Position numbers and translations under genes: made by a program
Assembly: GCA_031769625.1 (NCBI GenBank)
Contig: JAUIMM010002314.1
Coordinates: 372,001-436,000 of the forward strand
DNA length: 64,000 nt
From: Taudactylus pleione
Taxonomy: Eukaryota; Chordata; Amphibia; Anura; Myobatrachidae
Direction: 5' to 3'
The notes under the pieces: generated by a model
Told to the model about the DNA's origin: nothing
The model's database searches: none
What the model saw: only the letters and a program-made list of their open reading frames with translations
Part shown: positions 46,801-62,800 of the stretch, piece by piece
How the letters are laid out: each line of letters starts with the position of its first letter
Position numbering within the stretch: the stretch's first letter is position 1

Positions 46801-49800
46801 CACAAAGTATACGCTTTTGTTATTTCCATTGCTTTCAATGCATTTTGGCCTAAAACGTGCCTTTGCTGTTTTCTCTTAAACACAACATGGGAGAAAAACC
46901 ATTTCACATCACATTTGTGGGGCTTGGTCTTCAACACATCCATTGAAATTTTGAGCTGTCTGTGATTGTTACAAGAGGAGATATCACAAAGTATACGCTT
47001 TTGTTGTTTCCATTGCTTTCAATGCATTCTGGCCTAAAACGAGCAATTGCTGTTTTCTCTTAAACGCAACATGGGAGAAAAACCATTTCACATCACATTT
47101 GTGGGTCTTGGTCTTCAACACATCCAGTGAAATTTTGAGCTGTATGTGTTTGCTACAAGAGGAGATAACACAAAGTATGCGCTTTTGTTGTTTCCATTGC
47201 TTTCAATGCATTTTGGCCTAAAACGTGCATTTGCAGTTTTCTCTTAAATGCAACATGGGAGAAAAACAATTTCACATCACATTTGTGGGTCTTGGTCTTC
47301 AACACATCCAGTGAAATTTTGAGCTGTCTGTGATTGCTACAAAAGGAGATATCACAAAGTATACGCTTTTGTTGTTTCCATTGCTTTCAATGCATTTTGG
47401 CCTAAAACGTGCATTTGCAGTTTTCTCTTAAACACAACATGGGAGAAAAACCATTTCACATCACATTTGTGGGTCTTGGTCTTCAACACATCCAGTGAAA
47501 TTTTGAGCTGTCTGTGTTTGCTACAAGAGGAGATATCACAATGTATGCGCTTTTGTTGTTTCCATTGCTTTCAATGCATTTTGGCCTAAGACATGCATTT
47601 GCTGTTTTCTCTTAAACGCAACATGGGAGAAAAACCATTTCACATCACATTTGTGGGTCTTGGTCTTCAACACATCCAGTGAAATTTTGAGCTGTCTGTG
47701 ATTGCTACAAGAGGAGATATCACAAAGTATACGCTTTTGTTATTTCCATTGCTTTCAATTCATTTTGGCCTAAAACGTGCATTTGCTGTTTTCTCTTAAA
47801 CACAACATGGGAGAAAAACCATTTCACATCACGTTTGTGGGGCTTGGTCTTCAACACATCCAGTGAAATTTTCAGCTGTCTGTGTTTGCTACAAGAGGAG
47901 ATATCACAATGTATGCGCTTTTGTTGTTTCCATTGCTTTCAATGCATTTTGGCCTAAAACGTGCATTTGCTGTTTTCTCTTAAACGCAACTTGGGAGAAA
48001 AACCATTTCACATCACATTTGTGGGTCTTGGTCTTCAACACATCCCGTGAAATTTTGAGCTGTCTGTGATTGTTACAAGAAGAGATATCACAAAGTATAC
48101 GCTTTTGATGTTTCCATTGCTTTCAATGCATTCTGGCCTAAAACGAGCAATTGCTGTTTTCTCTTAAACGCAACATGGGAGAAAAACCATTTCACATCAC
48201 ATTTGTGGGTCTTGGTCTTCAAAACATCCAGTGAAATTTTGAGCTGTATGTGTTTGCTACAAGAGGAGATAACACAAAGTATGCGCTTTTGTTGTTTCCA
48301 TTGCTTTCAATGCATTTTGGCCTAAAACGTGCATTTGCAGTTTTCTCTTAAATGCAACATGGGAGAAAAACAATTTCACATCAAATTTGTGGGTCTTGGT
48401 CTTCCACACATCCAGTGAAATTTTGAGCTGTCTGTGATTGCTACAAGAGGAGATATCACAAAGTATGCGCTTTTGTTGTTTCCATTGCTTTCAATGCATT
48501 TTGGCCTAAAACGAGCAATTGCTGTTTTCTCTTAAACGCTACATGGGAGAATAACCCTTTCACATCACATTTGTGGGTCTTGGTCTTCAACACATCCCGT
48601 GAAATTTTGAGCTGTCTGTGATTGCTACAAGAGGAGATATCACAAAGTATACGCTTTTGTTGTTTCCATTGCTTTCAATGCATTTTGGCCTAAAACGAGC
48701 AATTGCTGTTTTCTCTTAAACGCAACATGGGAGAAAAACCATTTCACATCACATTTGTGGGTCTTGGTCTTCAACACATCCAGTGAAATTTTGAGCTGTC
48801 TGTGTTTGCTACAAGAGGAGATATCACAATGTATGCGCTTTTGTTGTTTCCATTGCTTTCAATGCATTTTGGCCTAAAACATGCATTTGCTGTTTTCTCT
48901 TAAACGCAACATGGGAGAAAAACCATTTCACATCACATTTGTGGGTCTTGGTCTTCAACACATCCCGTGAAATTTTGAGCTGTCTGTGATTGCTACAAGA
49001 GGAGATATCACAAAGTATACGCTTTTGTTGTTTCCATTGCTTTCAATGCATTGTGGCCTAAAACGTGCATTTGCTGTTTTCTCTTAAACACAACATGGGA
49101 GAAAAACCATTTCACATCACATTTGTGGGTCTTGGTCTTCAACATATCCAGTGAAATTTTGAGCTGTCTGTGTTTGCTACAAGAGGAGATATCACAATGT
49201 ATGCGCTTTTGTTGTTTCCATTGCTTTCAAAGCATTTTGGCCTAAGACATGCATTTGCTGTTTTCTCTTAAACGCAACATGGGAGAAAAACCATTTCACA
49301 TCACATTTGTGGGTCTTGGTCTTCAACACATCCCATGAAATTTTGAGCTGTCTGTGATTGCTACAAGAGGGGATATCACAATGTATGCACTTTTGTTGTT
49401 TCCATTGCTTTCAATGCATTTTGGCCTAAAACGTGCATTTGCTGTTTTCTCTTAAACGCAACATGGGAGAAAAACCATTTCACATCACATTTGTGGGGCT
49501 TGGTCTTCAACACATCCAGTGAAATTTTGAGCTGTCTGTGTTTGCTACAAGAGGGGATATCACAATGTATGCACTTTTGTTGTTTCCATTGCTTTCAATG
49601 CATTTTGGCCTAAAACGTGCATTTGCTGTTTTCTCTTAAACGCAACATGGGAGAAAAACCATTTCACATCACATTTGTGGGTCTTGGTCTTCAACACATC
49701 CCGTGAAATTTTGAGCTGTCTGTGATTGTTACAAGAGGAGATATCACAAAGTATACGCTTTTGTTGTTTCCATTGCTTTCAATGCATTCTGGCCTAAAAC

Positions 49801-52800
49801 GAGCAATTGCTGTTTTCTCTTAAACGCAACATGGGAGAAAAACCATTTCACATCACATTTGTGGGTCTTGGTCTTCAACACATCCCGTGAAATTTTGAGC
49901 TGTATGTGTTTGCTACAAGAGGAGATAACACAAAGTATGCGCTTTTGTTGTTTCCATTGCTTTCAATGCATTTTGGCCTAAAACGTGCATTTACAGTTTT
50001 CTCTTAAATGCAACATGGGAGAAAAACAATTTCACATCACATTTGTGGGTCTTGGTCTTCAACACATCCCATGAAATTTTGAGCTGTCTGTGATTGCTAC
50101 AAGAGGAGATATCACAAAGTATACGCTTTTGTTATTTCCATTGCTTTCAATGCATTTTGGCCTAAAACGTGCCTTTGCTGTTTTCTCTTAAACACAACAT
50201 GGGAGAAAAACCATTTCACATCACATTTGTGGGGCTTGGTCTTCAACACATCCAGTGAAATTTTGAGCTGTCTGTGTTTGCTACAAGAGGAGATATCACA
50301 ATGTATGCGCTTTTGTTGTTTCCATTGCTTTCAATGCATTTTGGCCTAAAACGTGCATTTGCTGTTTTCTCTTAAACGCAACATGGGAGAAAAACCATTT
50401 CACATCACATTTGTGGGTCTTGGTCTTCAACACATCCAGTGAAATTTTGAGCTGTCTGTGTTTGCTACAAGAGGAGATATCACAATGTATGCGCTTTTGT
50501 TGTTTCCATTGCTTTCAATGCATTTTGGCCAAAAACGTGCATTTGCTGTTTTCTCTTAAATGCAACATGGGAGAAAAACCATTTCACATCACATTTGTGG
50601 GTTTTGGTCTTCAACAGATATGGTGAAATTTTGAGCTGTCTGGGTTTGCTACAAGAGGAGATAACACAAAGTATGCGCTTTTGTTGTTTCCATTGCTTTC
50701 AATGCATTTTGGCATAAAATGAGCAATTGCTGTTTTCTCTTAAACGCAACATTGGAGAAAAACCATTTCACATCACATTTGTGGGTCTTGGTCTTCAACA
50801 CATCCAGTGAAATTTTGAGCTGTCTGTGATTGCTACAAGAGGAGATATCACAAAGTAAGCGTTTTTGTTGTTTCCATTACTTTCAATGCATTTTGGCCTA
50901 AAACGAGCAATTGCTGTTTTCTCTTAAACGCAACATGGGAGAAAAACCATTTCACATCACATTTGTGCGTCTTGGTCTTCAACACATCCCGTGAAATTTT
51001 GAGCTGTCTGTGATTGCTACAAGAGGAGATATCACAAAGTATACGCTTTTGTTGTTTCCATTGCTTTCAATGCATTTTGGCCTAAAAAGAGCAATTGCTG
51101 TTTTCTCTTAAACGCAACATGGGAGAAAAACCATTTCACATCACATTTGTGGGTCTTGGTCTTCAACACATCCCGTGAAATTTTGAGCTGTCTGTGTTTG
51201 CTACAAGAGGAGATAACACAAAGTATGTGCTTTTGTTATTTCCATTGCTTTCAATGCATTTTGGCCTAAAACGTGCATTTGCAGTTTTCTCTTAAACACA
51301 ACATGGGAGAAAAACCATTTCACATCACATTTGTGGGTCTTGGTCTTCAACACATCCAGTGAAATTTTGAGCTGTCTGTGTTTGCTACAAGAGGAGATAA
51401 CACAAAGTATGCGCTTTTGTTGTTTCCATTGCTTTCAATGCATTTTGGCCTAAAACGTGCATTTGCTGTTTTGTCTTAAACGCAACTTGGGAGAAAAACC
51501 ATTTCACATCACATTTGTGGGTCTTGGTCTTCAACACATCCTGTGAAATTTTGAGCTGTCTGTGATTGCTACAAGAGGAGATATCACAAAGTATGCGCTT
51601 TTGTTGTTTCCATTGCTTTCAATGCATTTTGGCCTAAAACGAGCAATTGCTGTTTTCTCTTAAACGCAACATGGGAGAAAAACCATTTAACATCACATTT
51701 GTGGGTCTTGGTCTTCAACACATCCAGTGAAATTTTGAGCTGTCTGTGTTTGCTACAAGAGGAGATATCACAATGTATGCGCTTTTGTTGTTTCCATTGC
51801 TTTCAATGCATTCTTGCCTAAAACGAGCAATTGCTGTTTTCTCTTAAACGCAACATGGGAGAAAAACCATTTCACATCACATATGTGGGTCTTGGTCTTC
51901 AACACATCCAGTGAAATTTTGAGCTGTATGTGTTAGCTACAAGAGGAGATAACACCAAGTATGCGCTTTTCTTATTTCCATTGCTTTCAATGCATTTTGG
52001 CCTAAAACGTGCATTTGCAGTTTTCTCTTAAACACAACATGAGAGAAAAACCATTTCACATCACATTTGTGGGTCTTGGTCTTCAACACATCCAGTGAAA
52101 TTTTGAGCTGTCTGTGATTGCTACAAGAGGAGATATCACAATGTATGCGCTTTTGTTGTTTCCATTGCTTTCAATGCATTTTGGCCTAAGACATGCATTT
52201 GCTGTTTTCTCTTAAACACAACATGGGAGAAAAACCATTTCACATCACATTTGTCGGTCTTGGTCTTCAACACATCCAGTGAAATTTTGAGCTGTCTGTG
52301 ATTGCTACAAGAGGAGATATCACAAAGTATACGCTTTTGTTATTTCCATTGCTTTCAATGCATTTTGGCCTAAAACGTGCATTTGCTGTTTTCTCTTAAA
52401 CACAACATGGGAGAAAAACCATTTCACATCACATTTGTTTGGCTTGGTCTTCAACACATCCAGTGAAATTTTGAGCTGTCTGTGTTTGCTACAAAAGGAG
52501 ATATCACAATGTATGCACTTTTGTTGTTTCCATTGCTTTCAATGCATTTTGGCCTAAAACGTGCATTTGCTGTTTTCTCTTAAACGCAACATGGGAGAAA
52601 AACCATTTCACATCACATTTGTGGGTCTTGGTCTTCAACACATCCAGTGAAATTTTGAGCTGTATGTGTTAGCTACAAGAGGAGATAACACCAAGTATGC
52701 GCTTTTCTTATTTCCATTGCTTTCAATGCATTTTGGCCTATAATGTGCATTTGCAGTTTTCTCTTAAACACAACATGAGAGAAAAACCATTTCACATCAC

Positions 52801-55800
52801 ATTTGTGGGTCTTGGTCTTCAACACATCCAGTGAAATTTTGAGCTGTGTGTGTTTGCTACAAGAGGAGATAACACAAAGTATGCGCTTTTGTTGTTTCCA
52901 TTGCTTTCAATGCATTTTGGCCTAAAACGTGCATTTGCAGTTTTCTCTTAAACGCAACATGGGAGAAAAACCATTTCACATCACATTTGTGGGTCTTGGT
53001 CTTCAACACATCCAGTGAAATTTTGAGCTGTCTGTGTTTGCTACAAGAGGAGATAGCACAAAGTATGCGCTTTGTTGTTTCCATTGCTTTCAATGCATTT
53101 TGGCCTAAAACGAGCAATTGCTGTTTTCTCTTAAACGCAACATGGGAGAAAAACCATTTCACATCACATTTGTGGGTCTTGGTCTTCAACACATCCCGTG
53201 AAATTTTGAGCTGTCTGTGATTGTTACAAGAGGAGATATCACAAAGTATACGCTTTTGTTGTTTCCATTGCTTTCAATGCATTCTGGCCTAAAACGAGCA
53301 ATTGCTGTTTTCTCTTAAACGCAACATGGGAGAAAAACCATTTCACATCACATTTGTGGGTCTTGGTCTTCAACACATCCAGTGAAATTTTGAGCTGTAT
53401 GTGTTTGCTACAAGAGGAGATAACACAAAGTATGCGCTTTTGTTGTTTCCATTGCTTTCAATGCATTTTGGCCTAAAACGTGCATTTGCAGTTTTCTCTT
53501 AAATGCAACATGGGAGAAAAACAATTTCACATCACATTTGTGGGTCTTGGTCTTCAACACATCCAGTGAAATTTTGAGCTGTCTGTGATTGCTACAAAAG
53601 GAGATATCACAAAGTATACGCTTTTGTTGTTTCCATTGCTTTCAATGCATTTTGGCCTAAAACGTGCATTTGCAGTTTTCTCTTAAACACAACATGGGAG
53701 AAAAACCATTTCACATCACATTTGTGGGTCTTGGTCTTCAACACATCCAGTGAAATTTTGAGCTGTCTGTGTTTGCTACAAGAGGAGATATCACAATGTA
53801 TGCGCTTTTGTTGTTTCCATTGCTTTCAATGCATTTTGGCCTAAGACATGCATTTGCTGTTTTCTCTTAAACGCAACATGGGAGAAAAACCATTTCACAT
53901 CACATTTGTGGGTCTTGGTCTTCAACACATCCCATGAAATTTTGAGCTGTCTGTGATTGCTACAAGAGGAGATATCACAAAGTATACGCTTTTGTTATTT
54001 CCATTGCTTTCAATGCATTTTGGCCTAAAACGTGCATTTGCTGTTATCTCTTAAACACAACATGGGAGAAAAACCATTTCACATCACATTTGTGGGGCTT
54101 GGTCTTCAACACATCCAGTGAAATTTTCAGCTGTCTGTGTTTGCTACAAGAGGAGATATCACAATGTATGCGCTTTTGTTGTTTCCATTGCTTTCAATGC
54201 ATTTTGGCCTAAAACGTGCATTTGCTGTTTTCTCTTAAATGCAACATGGGAGAAAAACCATTTCACATCACATTTGTGGGTCTTGGTCTTCAACACATCC
54301 CGTGAAATTTTGAGCTGTCTGTGATTGTTACAAGAGGAGATATCACAAAGTATACGCTTTTGTTGTTTCCATTGCTTTCAATGCATTCTGGCCTAAAACG
54401 AGCAATTGCTGTTTTCTCTTAAACGCAACATGGGAGAAAAACCATTTCACATCACATTTGTGGGTCTTGGTCTTCAACACATCCAGTGAAATTTTGAGCT
54501 GTATGTGTTTGCTACAAGAGGAGATAACACAAAGTATGCGCTTTTGTTGTTTCCATTGCTTTCAATGCATTTTGGCCTAAAACGTGCATTTGCAGTTTTC
54601 TCTTAAATGCAACATGGGAGAAAAACAATTTCACATCACATTTGTGGGTCTTGGTCTTCAACACATCCAGTGAAATTTTGAGCTGTCTGGGATTGCTACA
54701 AGAGGAGATATCACAAAGTATGCGCTTTTGTTGTTTCCATTGCTTTCAATGCATTTTGGCCTAAAACGAGCAATTGCTGTTTTCTCTTAAACACAACATG
54801 GGAGAAAAACCCTTTCACATCACATTTGTGGGTCTTGGTCTTCAACACATCCCGTGAAATTTTGAGCTGTCTGTGATTGCTACAAGAGGAGATATCACAA
54901 AGTATACGCTTTTGTTGTTTCCATTGCTTTCAATGCATTTTGGCCTAAAACGTGCATTTGCAGTTTTCTCTTAAACACAACATGGGAGAAAAACCATTTC
55001 ACATCACATTTGTGGGTCTTGGTCTTCAACACATCCAGTGAAATTTTGAGCTGTCTGTGTTTGCTACAAGAGGAGATAACACAAAGTATGCGCTTTTGTT
55101 GTTTCCATTGCTTTCAATGCATTTTGGCCTAAAACGAGCAATTGCTGTTTTCTCTTAAACGCAACATGGGGGAAAAAGCATTTCACATCACATTTGTGGG
55201 TCTTGGTCTTCAACACATCCAGTGAAATTTTGAGCTGTCTGTGATTGCTACAAGAGGAGATATCACAAAGTATGCACTTTTGTTGTTTCCATTGCTTTCA
55301 ATGCATTTTGGCCTAAAACGAGCAATTGCTGTTTTCTCTTAAACGCAACATGGGAGAAAAACCATTTCACATCACATTTGTGGGTCTTGGTCTTCAACAC
55401 ATCCCGTGAAATTTTGAGCTGTCTGTGTTTGCTACAAGAGGAGATAGCACAAAGTATGCGCTTTTGTTGTTTCCATTGCTTTCAATGCATTTTGGCCTAA
55501 AACGAGCAATTGCTGTTTTCTCTTAAACGCAACATGGGAGAAAAACCATTTCACATCACATTTGTGGGTCTTGGTCTTCAACACATCCAGTGAAATTTTG
55601 AGCTGTCTGTGTTTGCTACAAGAGGAGATATCACAATGTATGCGCTTTTGTTGTTTCCATTGCTTTCAATGCATTTTGGCCTAAAACATGCATTTGCTGT
55701 TTTCTCTTTAACGCAACATGGGAGAAAAACCATTTCACATCACATTTGTGGGTCTTGGTCTTCAACACATCCCGTGAAATTTTGAGCTGTCTGTGATTGC

Positions 55801-58800
55801 TACAAGAGGAGATATCACAAAGTATACACTTTTGTTGTTTCCATTGCTTTCAATGCATTGTGGCCTAAAACGTGCATTTGCAGTTTTCTCTTAAACACAA
55901 CATGGGAGAAAAACCATTTCACATCACATTTGTGGGTCTTGGTCTTCAACATATCCAGTGAAATTTTGAGCTGTCTGTGTTTGCTACAAGAGGAGATATC
56001 ACAATGTATGTGCTTTTGTTGTTTCCATTGCTTTCAAAGCATTTTGGCCTAAGACATGCATTTGCTGTTTTCTCTTAAACGCAACATGGGAGAAAAATCA
56101 TTTCACATCACATTTGTGGGTCTTGGTCTTCAACACATCCCATGAAATTTTGAGCTGTCTGTGATTGCTACAAGAGGAGATATCACAAAGTATACGCTTT
56201 TGTTATTTCCATTGCTTTCAATGCATTTTGGCCTAAAACGTGCATTTGCTGTTTTCTCTTAAACACAACATGGGAGAAAAACCATTTCACATCACATTTG
56301 TGGGGCTTGGTCTTCAACACATCCAGTGAAATTTTGAGCTGTCTGTGTTTGCTACAAGAGGAGATATCACAATGTATGCACTTTTGTTGTTTCCATTGCT
56401 TTCAATGCATTTTGGCCTAAAACGTGCATTTGCTGTTTTCTCTTAAATGCAACATGGGAGAAAAACCATTTCACATCACATTTGTGGGTCTTGGTCTTCA
56501 ACACATCCCGTGAAATTTTGAGCTGTCTGTGATTGTTACAAGAGGAGATATCACAAAGTATACGCTTTTGTTGTTTCCATTGCTTTCAATGCATTCTGGC
56601 CTAAAACGAGCAATTGCTGTTTTCTCTTAAACGCAACATGGGAGAAAAACCATTTCACATCACATTTGTGGGTCTTGGTCTTCAACACATCCCGTGAAAT
56701 TTTGAGCTGTATGTGTTTGCTACAAGAGGAGATAACACAAAGTATGCGCTTTTGTTGTTTCCATTGCTTTCAATGCATTTTGGCCTAAAACGTGCATTTG
56801 CAGTTTTCTCTTAAATGCAACATGGGAGAAAAACAATTTCACATCACATTTGTGGGTCTTGGTCTTCAACACATCCCATGAAATTTTGAGCTGTCTGTGA
56901 TTGCTACAAGAGGAGATATCACAAAGTATACGCTTTTGTTATTTCCATTGCTTTCAATGCATTTTGGCCAAAAAACGTGCCTTTGCTGTTTTCTCTTAAA
57001 CACAACATGGGAGAAAAACCATTTCACATCACATTTGTGGGGCTTGGTCTTCAACACATCCAGTGAAATTTTGAGCTGTCTGTGTTTGCTACAAGAGGAG
57101 ATATCACAATGTATGCGCTTTTGTTGTTTCCATTGCTTTCAATGCATTTTGGCCTAAAACGTGCATTTGCTGTTTTCTCTTAAACGCAACATGGGAGAAA
57201 AACCATTTCACATCACATTTGTGGGTCTTGGTCTTCAACACATCCAGTGAAATTTTGAGCTGTCTGTGTTTGCTACAAGAGGAGATATCACAATGTATGC
57301 GCTTTTGTTGTTTCCATTGCTTTCAATGCATTTTGGCCTAAAACGTGCATTTGCTGTTTTCTCTTAAATGCAACATGGGAGAAAAACCATTTCACATCAC
57401 ATTTGTGGGTTTTGGTCTTCAACAGATATGGTGAAATTTTGAGCTGTCTGTGTTTGCTACAAGAGGAGATAACACAAAGTATGCGCTTTTGTTGTTTCCA
57501 TTGCTTTCAATGCATTTTGGCATAAAATGAGCAATTGCTGTTTTCTCTTAAACGCAACATTGGAGAAAAACCATTTCACATCACATTTGTGGGTCTTGGT
57601 CTTCAACACATCCAGTGAAATTTTGAGCTGTCTGTGATTGCTACAAGAGGAGATATCACAAAGTAAGCGTTTTTGTTGTTTCCATTACTTTCAATGCATT
57701 TTGGCCTAAAACGAGCAATTGCTGTTTTCTCTTAAACGCAACATGGGAGAAAAACCATTTCACATCACATTTGTGCGTCTTGGTCTTCAACACATCCCGT
57801 GAAATTTTGAGCTGTCTGTGATTGCTACAAGAGGAGATATCACAAAGTATACGCTTTTGTTGTTTCCATTGCTTTCAATGCATTTTGGCCTAAAAAGAGC
57901 ATTTGCAGTTTTCTCTTAAACACACCATGGGAGAAAAACCATTTCACATCACATTTGTGGGTCTTGGTCTTCAACACATCCAGTGAAATTTTGAGCTGTC
58001 TGTGTTTGCTACAAGAGGAGATAACACAAAGTATGCGCTTTTGTTGTTTCCATTGCTTTCAATGCATTTTGGCCTAAAACGTGCATTTGCTGTTTTGTCT
58101 TAAACGCAACATGGGAGAAAAACCATTTCACATCACATTTGTGGGTCTTGGTCTTCAACACATCCTGTGAAATTTTGAGCTGTCTGTGATTGCTACAAGA
58201 GGAGATATCACAAAGTATGCGCTTTTGTTGTTTCCATTGCTTTCAATGCATTTTGGCCTAAAACGAGCAATTGCTGTTTTCTCTTAAACGCAACATGGGA
58301 GAAAAACCATTTCACATCACATTTGTGGGTCTTGGTCTTCAACACATCCAGTGAAATTTGAGCTGTGTGTGTTTGCTACAAGAGGAGATAACACAAAGTA
58401 TGCGCTTTTGTTGTTTCCATTGCTTTCAATGCATTTTGGCCTAAAACGTGCATTTGCAGTTTTCTCTTAAACGCAACATGGGAGAAAAACCATTTCACAT
58501 CACATTTGTGGGTCTTGGTCTTCAACACATCAGTGAAATTTTGAGCTGTCTGTGTTTGCTACAAGAGGAGATAGCACAAAGTATGCGCTTTGTTGTTTCC
58601 ATTGCTTTCAATGCATTTTGGCCTAAAACGAGCAATTGCTGTTTTCTCTTAAACGCAACATGGGAGAAAAACCATTTCACATCACATTTGTGGGTCTTGG
58701 TCTTCAACACATCCCGTGAAATTTTGAGCTGTCTGTGATTGTTACAAGAGGAGATATCACAAAGTATACGCTTTTGTTGTTTCCATTGCTTTCAATGCAT

Positions 58801-61800
58801 TCTGGCCTAAAACGAGCAATTGCTGTTTTCTCTTAAACGCAACATGGGAGAAAAACCATTTCACATCACATTTGTGGGTCTTGGTCTTCAACACATCCAG
58901 TGAAATTTTGAGCTGTATGTGTTTGCTACAAGAGGAGATAACACAAAGTATGCGCTTTTGTTGTTTCCATTGCTTTCAATGCATTTTGGCCTAAAACGTG
59001 CATTTGCAGTTTTCTCTTAAATGCAACATGGGAGAAAAACAATTTCACATCACATTTGTGGGTCTTGGTCTTCAACACATCCAGTGAAATTTTGAGCTGT
59101 CTGTGATTGCTACAAAAGGAGATATCACAAAAGTATACGCTTTTGTTGTTTCCATTGCTTTCAATGCATTTTGGCCTAAAACGTGCATTTGCAGTTTTCT
59201 CTTAAACACAACATGGGAGAAAAAACCATTTCACATCACATTTGTGGGTCTTGGTCTTCAACACATCCAGTGAAATTTTGAGCTGTCTGTGTTTGCTACA
59301 AGAGGAGATATCACAATGTATGCGCTTTTGTTGTTTCCATTGCTTTCAATGCATTTTGGCCTAAGACATGCATTTGCTGTTTTCTCTTAAACGCAACATG
59401 GGAGAAAAACCATTTCACATCACATTTGTGGGTCTTGGTCTTCAACACATCCCATGAAATTTTGAGCTGTCTGTGATTGCTACAAGAGGAGATATCACAA
59501 AGTATACGCTTTTGTTATTTCCATTGCTTTCAATGCATTTTGGCCTAAAACGTGCATTTGCTGTTATCTCTTAAACACAACATGGGAGAAAAACCATTTC
59601 ACATCACATTTGTGGGGCTTGGTCTTCAACACATCCAGTGAAATTTTCAGCTGTCTGTGTTTGCTACAAGAGGAGATATCACAATGTATGCGCTTTTGTT
59701 GTTTCCATTGCTTTCAATGCATTTTGGCCTAAAACGTGCATTTGCTGTTTTCTCTTAAATGCAACATGGGAGAAAAACCATTTCACATCACATTTGTGGG
59801 TCTTGGTCTTCAACACATCCCGTGAAATTTTGAGCTGTCTGTGATTGTTACAAGAGGAGATATCACAAAGTATACGCTTTTGTTGTTTCCATTGCTTTCA
59901 ATGCATTTTGGCCTAAAACGTGCATTTGCAGTTTTCTCTTAAATGCAACATGGGAGAAAAACAATTTCACATCACATTTGTGGGTCTTGGTCTTCAACAC
60001 ATCCAGTGAAATTTTGAGCTGTCTGGGATTGCTACAAGAGGAGATATCACAAAGTATGCGCTTTTGTTGTTTCCATTGCTTTCAATGCATTTTGGCCTAA
60101 AACGAGCAATTGCTGTTTTCTCTTAAACACAACATGGGAGAAAAACCCTTTCACATCACATTTGTGGGTCTTGGTCTTCAACACATCCCGTGAAATTTTG
60201 AGCTGTCTGTGATTGCTACAAGAGGAGATATCACAAAGTATACGCTTTTGTTGTTTCCATTGCTTTCAATGCATTTTGGCCTAAAACGTGCATTTGCAGT
60301 TTTCTCTTAAACACAACATGGGAGAAAAACCATTTCACATCACATTTGTGGGTCTTGGTCTTCAACACATCCAGTGAAATTTTGAGCTGTCTGTGTTTGC
60401 TACAAGAGGAGATAACACAAAGTATGCGCTTTTGTTGTTTCCATTGCTTTCAATGCATTTTGGCCTAAAACGAGCAATTGCTGTTTTCTCTTAAACGCAA
60501 CATGGGGGAAAAAGCATTTCACATCACATTTGTGGGTCTTGGTCTTCAACACATCCAGTGAAATTTTGAGCTGTCTGTGATTGCTACAAGAGGAGATATC
60601 ACAAAGTATGCACTTTTGTTGTTTCCATTGCTTTCAATGCATTTTGGCCTAAAACGAGCAATTGCTGTTTTCTCTTAAACGCAACATGGGAGAAAAACCA
60701 TTTCACATCACATTTGTGGGTCTTGGTCTTCAACACATCCCGTGAAATTTTGAGCTGTCTGTGTTTGCTACAAGAGGAGATAGCACAAAGTATGCGCTTT
60801 TGTTGTTTCCATTGCTTTCAATGCATTTTGGCCTAAAACGAGCAATTGCTGTTTTCTCTTAAACGCAACATGGGAGAAAAACCATTTCACATCACATTTG
60901 TGGGTCTTGGTCTTCAACACATCCAGTGAAATTTTGAGCTGTCTGTGTTTGCTACAAGAGGAGATATCACAATGTATGCGCTTTTGTTGTTTCCATTGCT
61001 TTCAATGCATTTTGGCCTAAAACATGCATTTGCTGTTTTCTCTTTAACGCAACATGGGAGAAAAACCATTTCACATCACATTTGTGGGTCTTGGTCTTCA
61101 ACACATCCCGTGAAATTTTGAGCTGTCTGTGATTGCTACAAGAGGAGATATCACAAAGTATACGCTTTTGTTGTTTCCATTGCTTTCAATGCATTGTGGC
61201 CTAAAACGTGCATTTGCAGTTTTCTCTTAAACACAACATGGGAGAAAAACCATTTCACATCACATTTGTGGGTCTTGGTCTTCAACATATCCAGTGAAAT
61301 TTTGAGCTGTCTGTGTTTGCTACAAGAGGAGATATCACAATGTATGTGCTTTTGTTGTTTCCATTGCTTTCAAAGCATTTTGGCCTAAGACATGCATTTG
61401 CTGTTTTCTCTTAAACGCAACATGGGAGAAAAACCATTTCACATCACATTTGTGGGTCTTGGTCGTCAACACATCCCATGAAATTTTGAGCTGTCTGTGA
61501 TTGCTACAAGAGGAGATATCACAAAGTATACGCTTTTGTTATTTCCATTGCTTTCAATGCATTTTGGCCTAAAACGTGCATTTGCTGTTTTCTCTTAAAC
61601 ACAACATGGGAGAAAAACCATTTCACATCACATTTGTGGGGCTTGGTCTTCAACACATCCAGTGAAATTTTGAGCTGTCTGTGTTTGCTACAAGAGGAGA
61701 TATCACAATGTATGCACTTTTGTTGTTTCCATTGCTTTCAATGCATTTTGGCCTAAAACGTGCATTTGCTGTTTTCTCTTAAACGCAACATGGGAGAAAA

Positions 61801-62800
61801 ACCATTTCACATCACATTTGTGGGTCTTGGTCTTCAACACATCCCGTGAAATTTTGAGCTGTCTGTGATTGTTACAAGAGGAGATATCACAAAGTATACG
61901 CTTTTGTTGTTTCCATTGCTTTCAATGCATTCTGGCCTAAAACGAGCAATTGCTGTTTTCTCTTAAACGCAACATGGGAGAAAAACCATTTCACATCACA
62001 TTTGTGGGTCTTGGTCTTCAACACATCCCGTGAAATTTTGAGCTGTATGTGTTTGCTACAAGAGGAGATAACACAAAGTATGCGCTTTTGTTGTTTCCAT
62101 TGCTTTCAATGCATTTTGGCCTAAAACGTGCATTTGCAGTTTTCTCTTAAATGCAACATGGGAGAAAAACAATTTCACATCACATTTGTGGGTCTTGGTC
62201 TTCAACACATCCCATGAAATTTTGAGCTGTCTGTGATTGCTACAAGAGGAGATATCACAAAGTATACGCTTTTGTTATTTCCATTGCTTTCAATGCATTT
62301 TGGCCAAAAAACGTGCCTTTGCTGTTTTCTCTTAAACACAACATGGGAGAAAAACCATTTCACATCACATTTGTGGGGCTTGGTCTTCAACACATCCAGT
62401 GAAATTTTGAGCTGTCTGTGTTTGCTACAAGAGGAGATATCACAATGTATGCGCTTTTGTTGTTTCCATTGCTTTCAATGCATTTTGGCCTAAAACGTGC
62501 ATTTGCTGTTTTCTCTTAAACGCAACATGGGAGAAAAACCATTTCACATCACATTTGTGGGTCTTGGTCTTCAACACATCCAGTGAAATTTTGAGCTGTC
62601 TGTGTTTGCTACAAGAGGAGATATCACAATGTATGCGCTTTTGTTGTTTCCATTGCTTTCAATGCATTTTGGCCTAAAACGTGCATTTGCTGTTTTCTCT
62701 TAAATGCAACATGGGAGAAAAACCATTTCACATCACATTTGTGGGTTTTGGTCTTCAACAGATATGGTGAAATTTTGAGCTGTCTGTGTTTGCTACAAGA
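43805..62800. repeat. Higher-order repeat of about 37 monomers (6.8 kb)
   Basis: The unusual caacagatatgg monomer occurs at 43805, 50612, 57420 and 62756. The spacings are 6807, 6808 and 5336 bp, that is 37, 37 and 29 monomers. The gtgcgtcttgg unit 353 bp later keeps the same spacing (44158, 50965, 57773, 63109). Inside each block individual monomers have been gained or lost; other shared variants are spaced at 34 or 38 units. Confidence 0.8.
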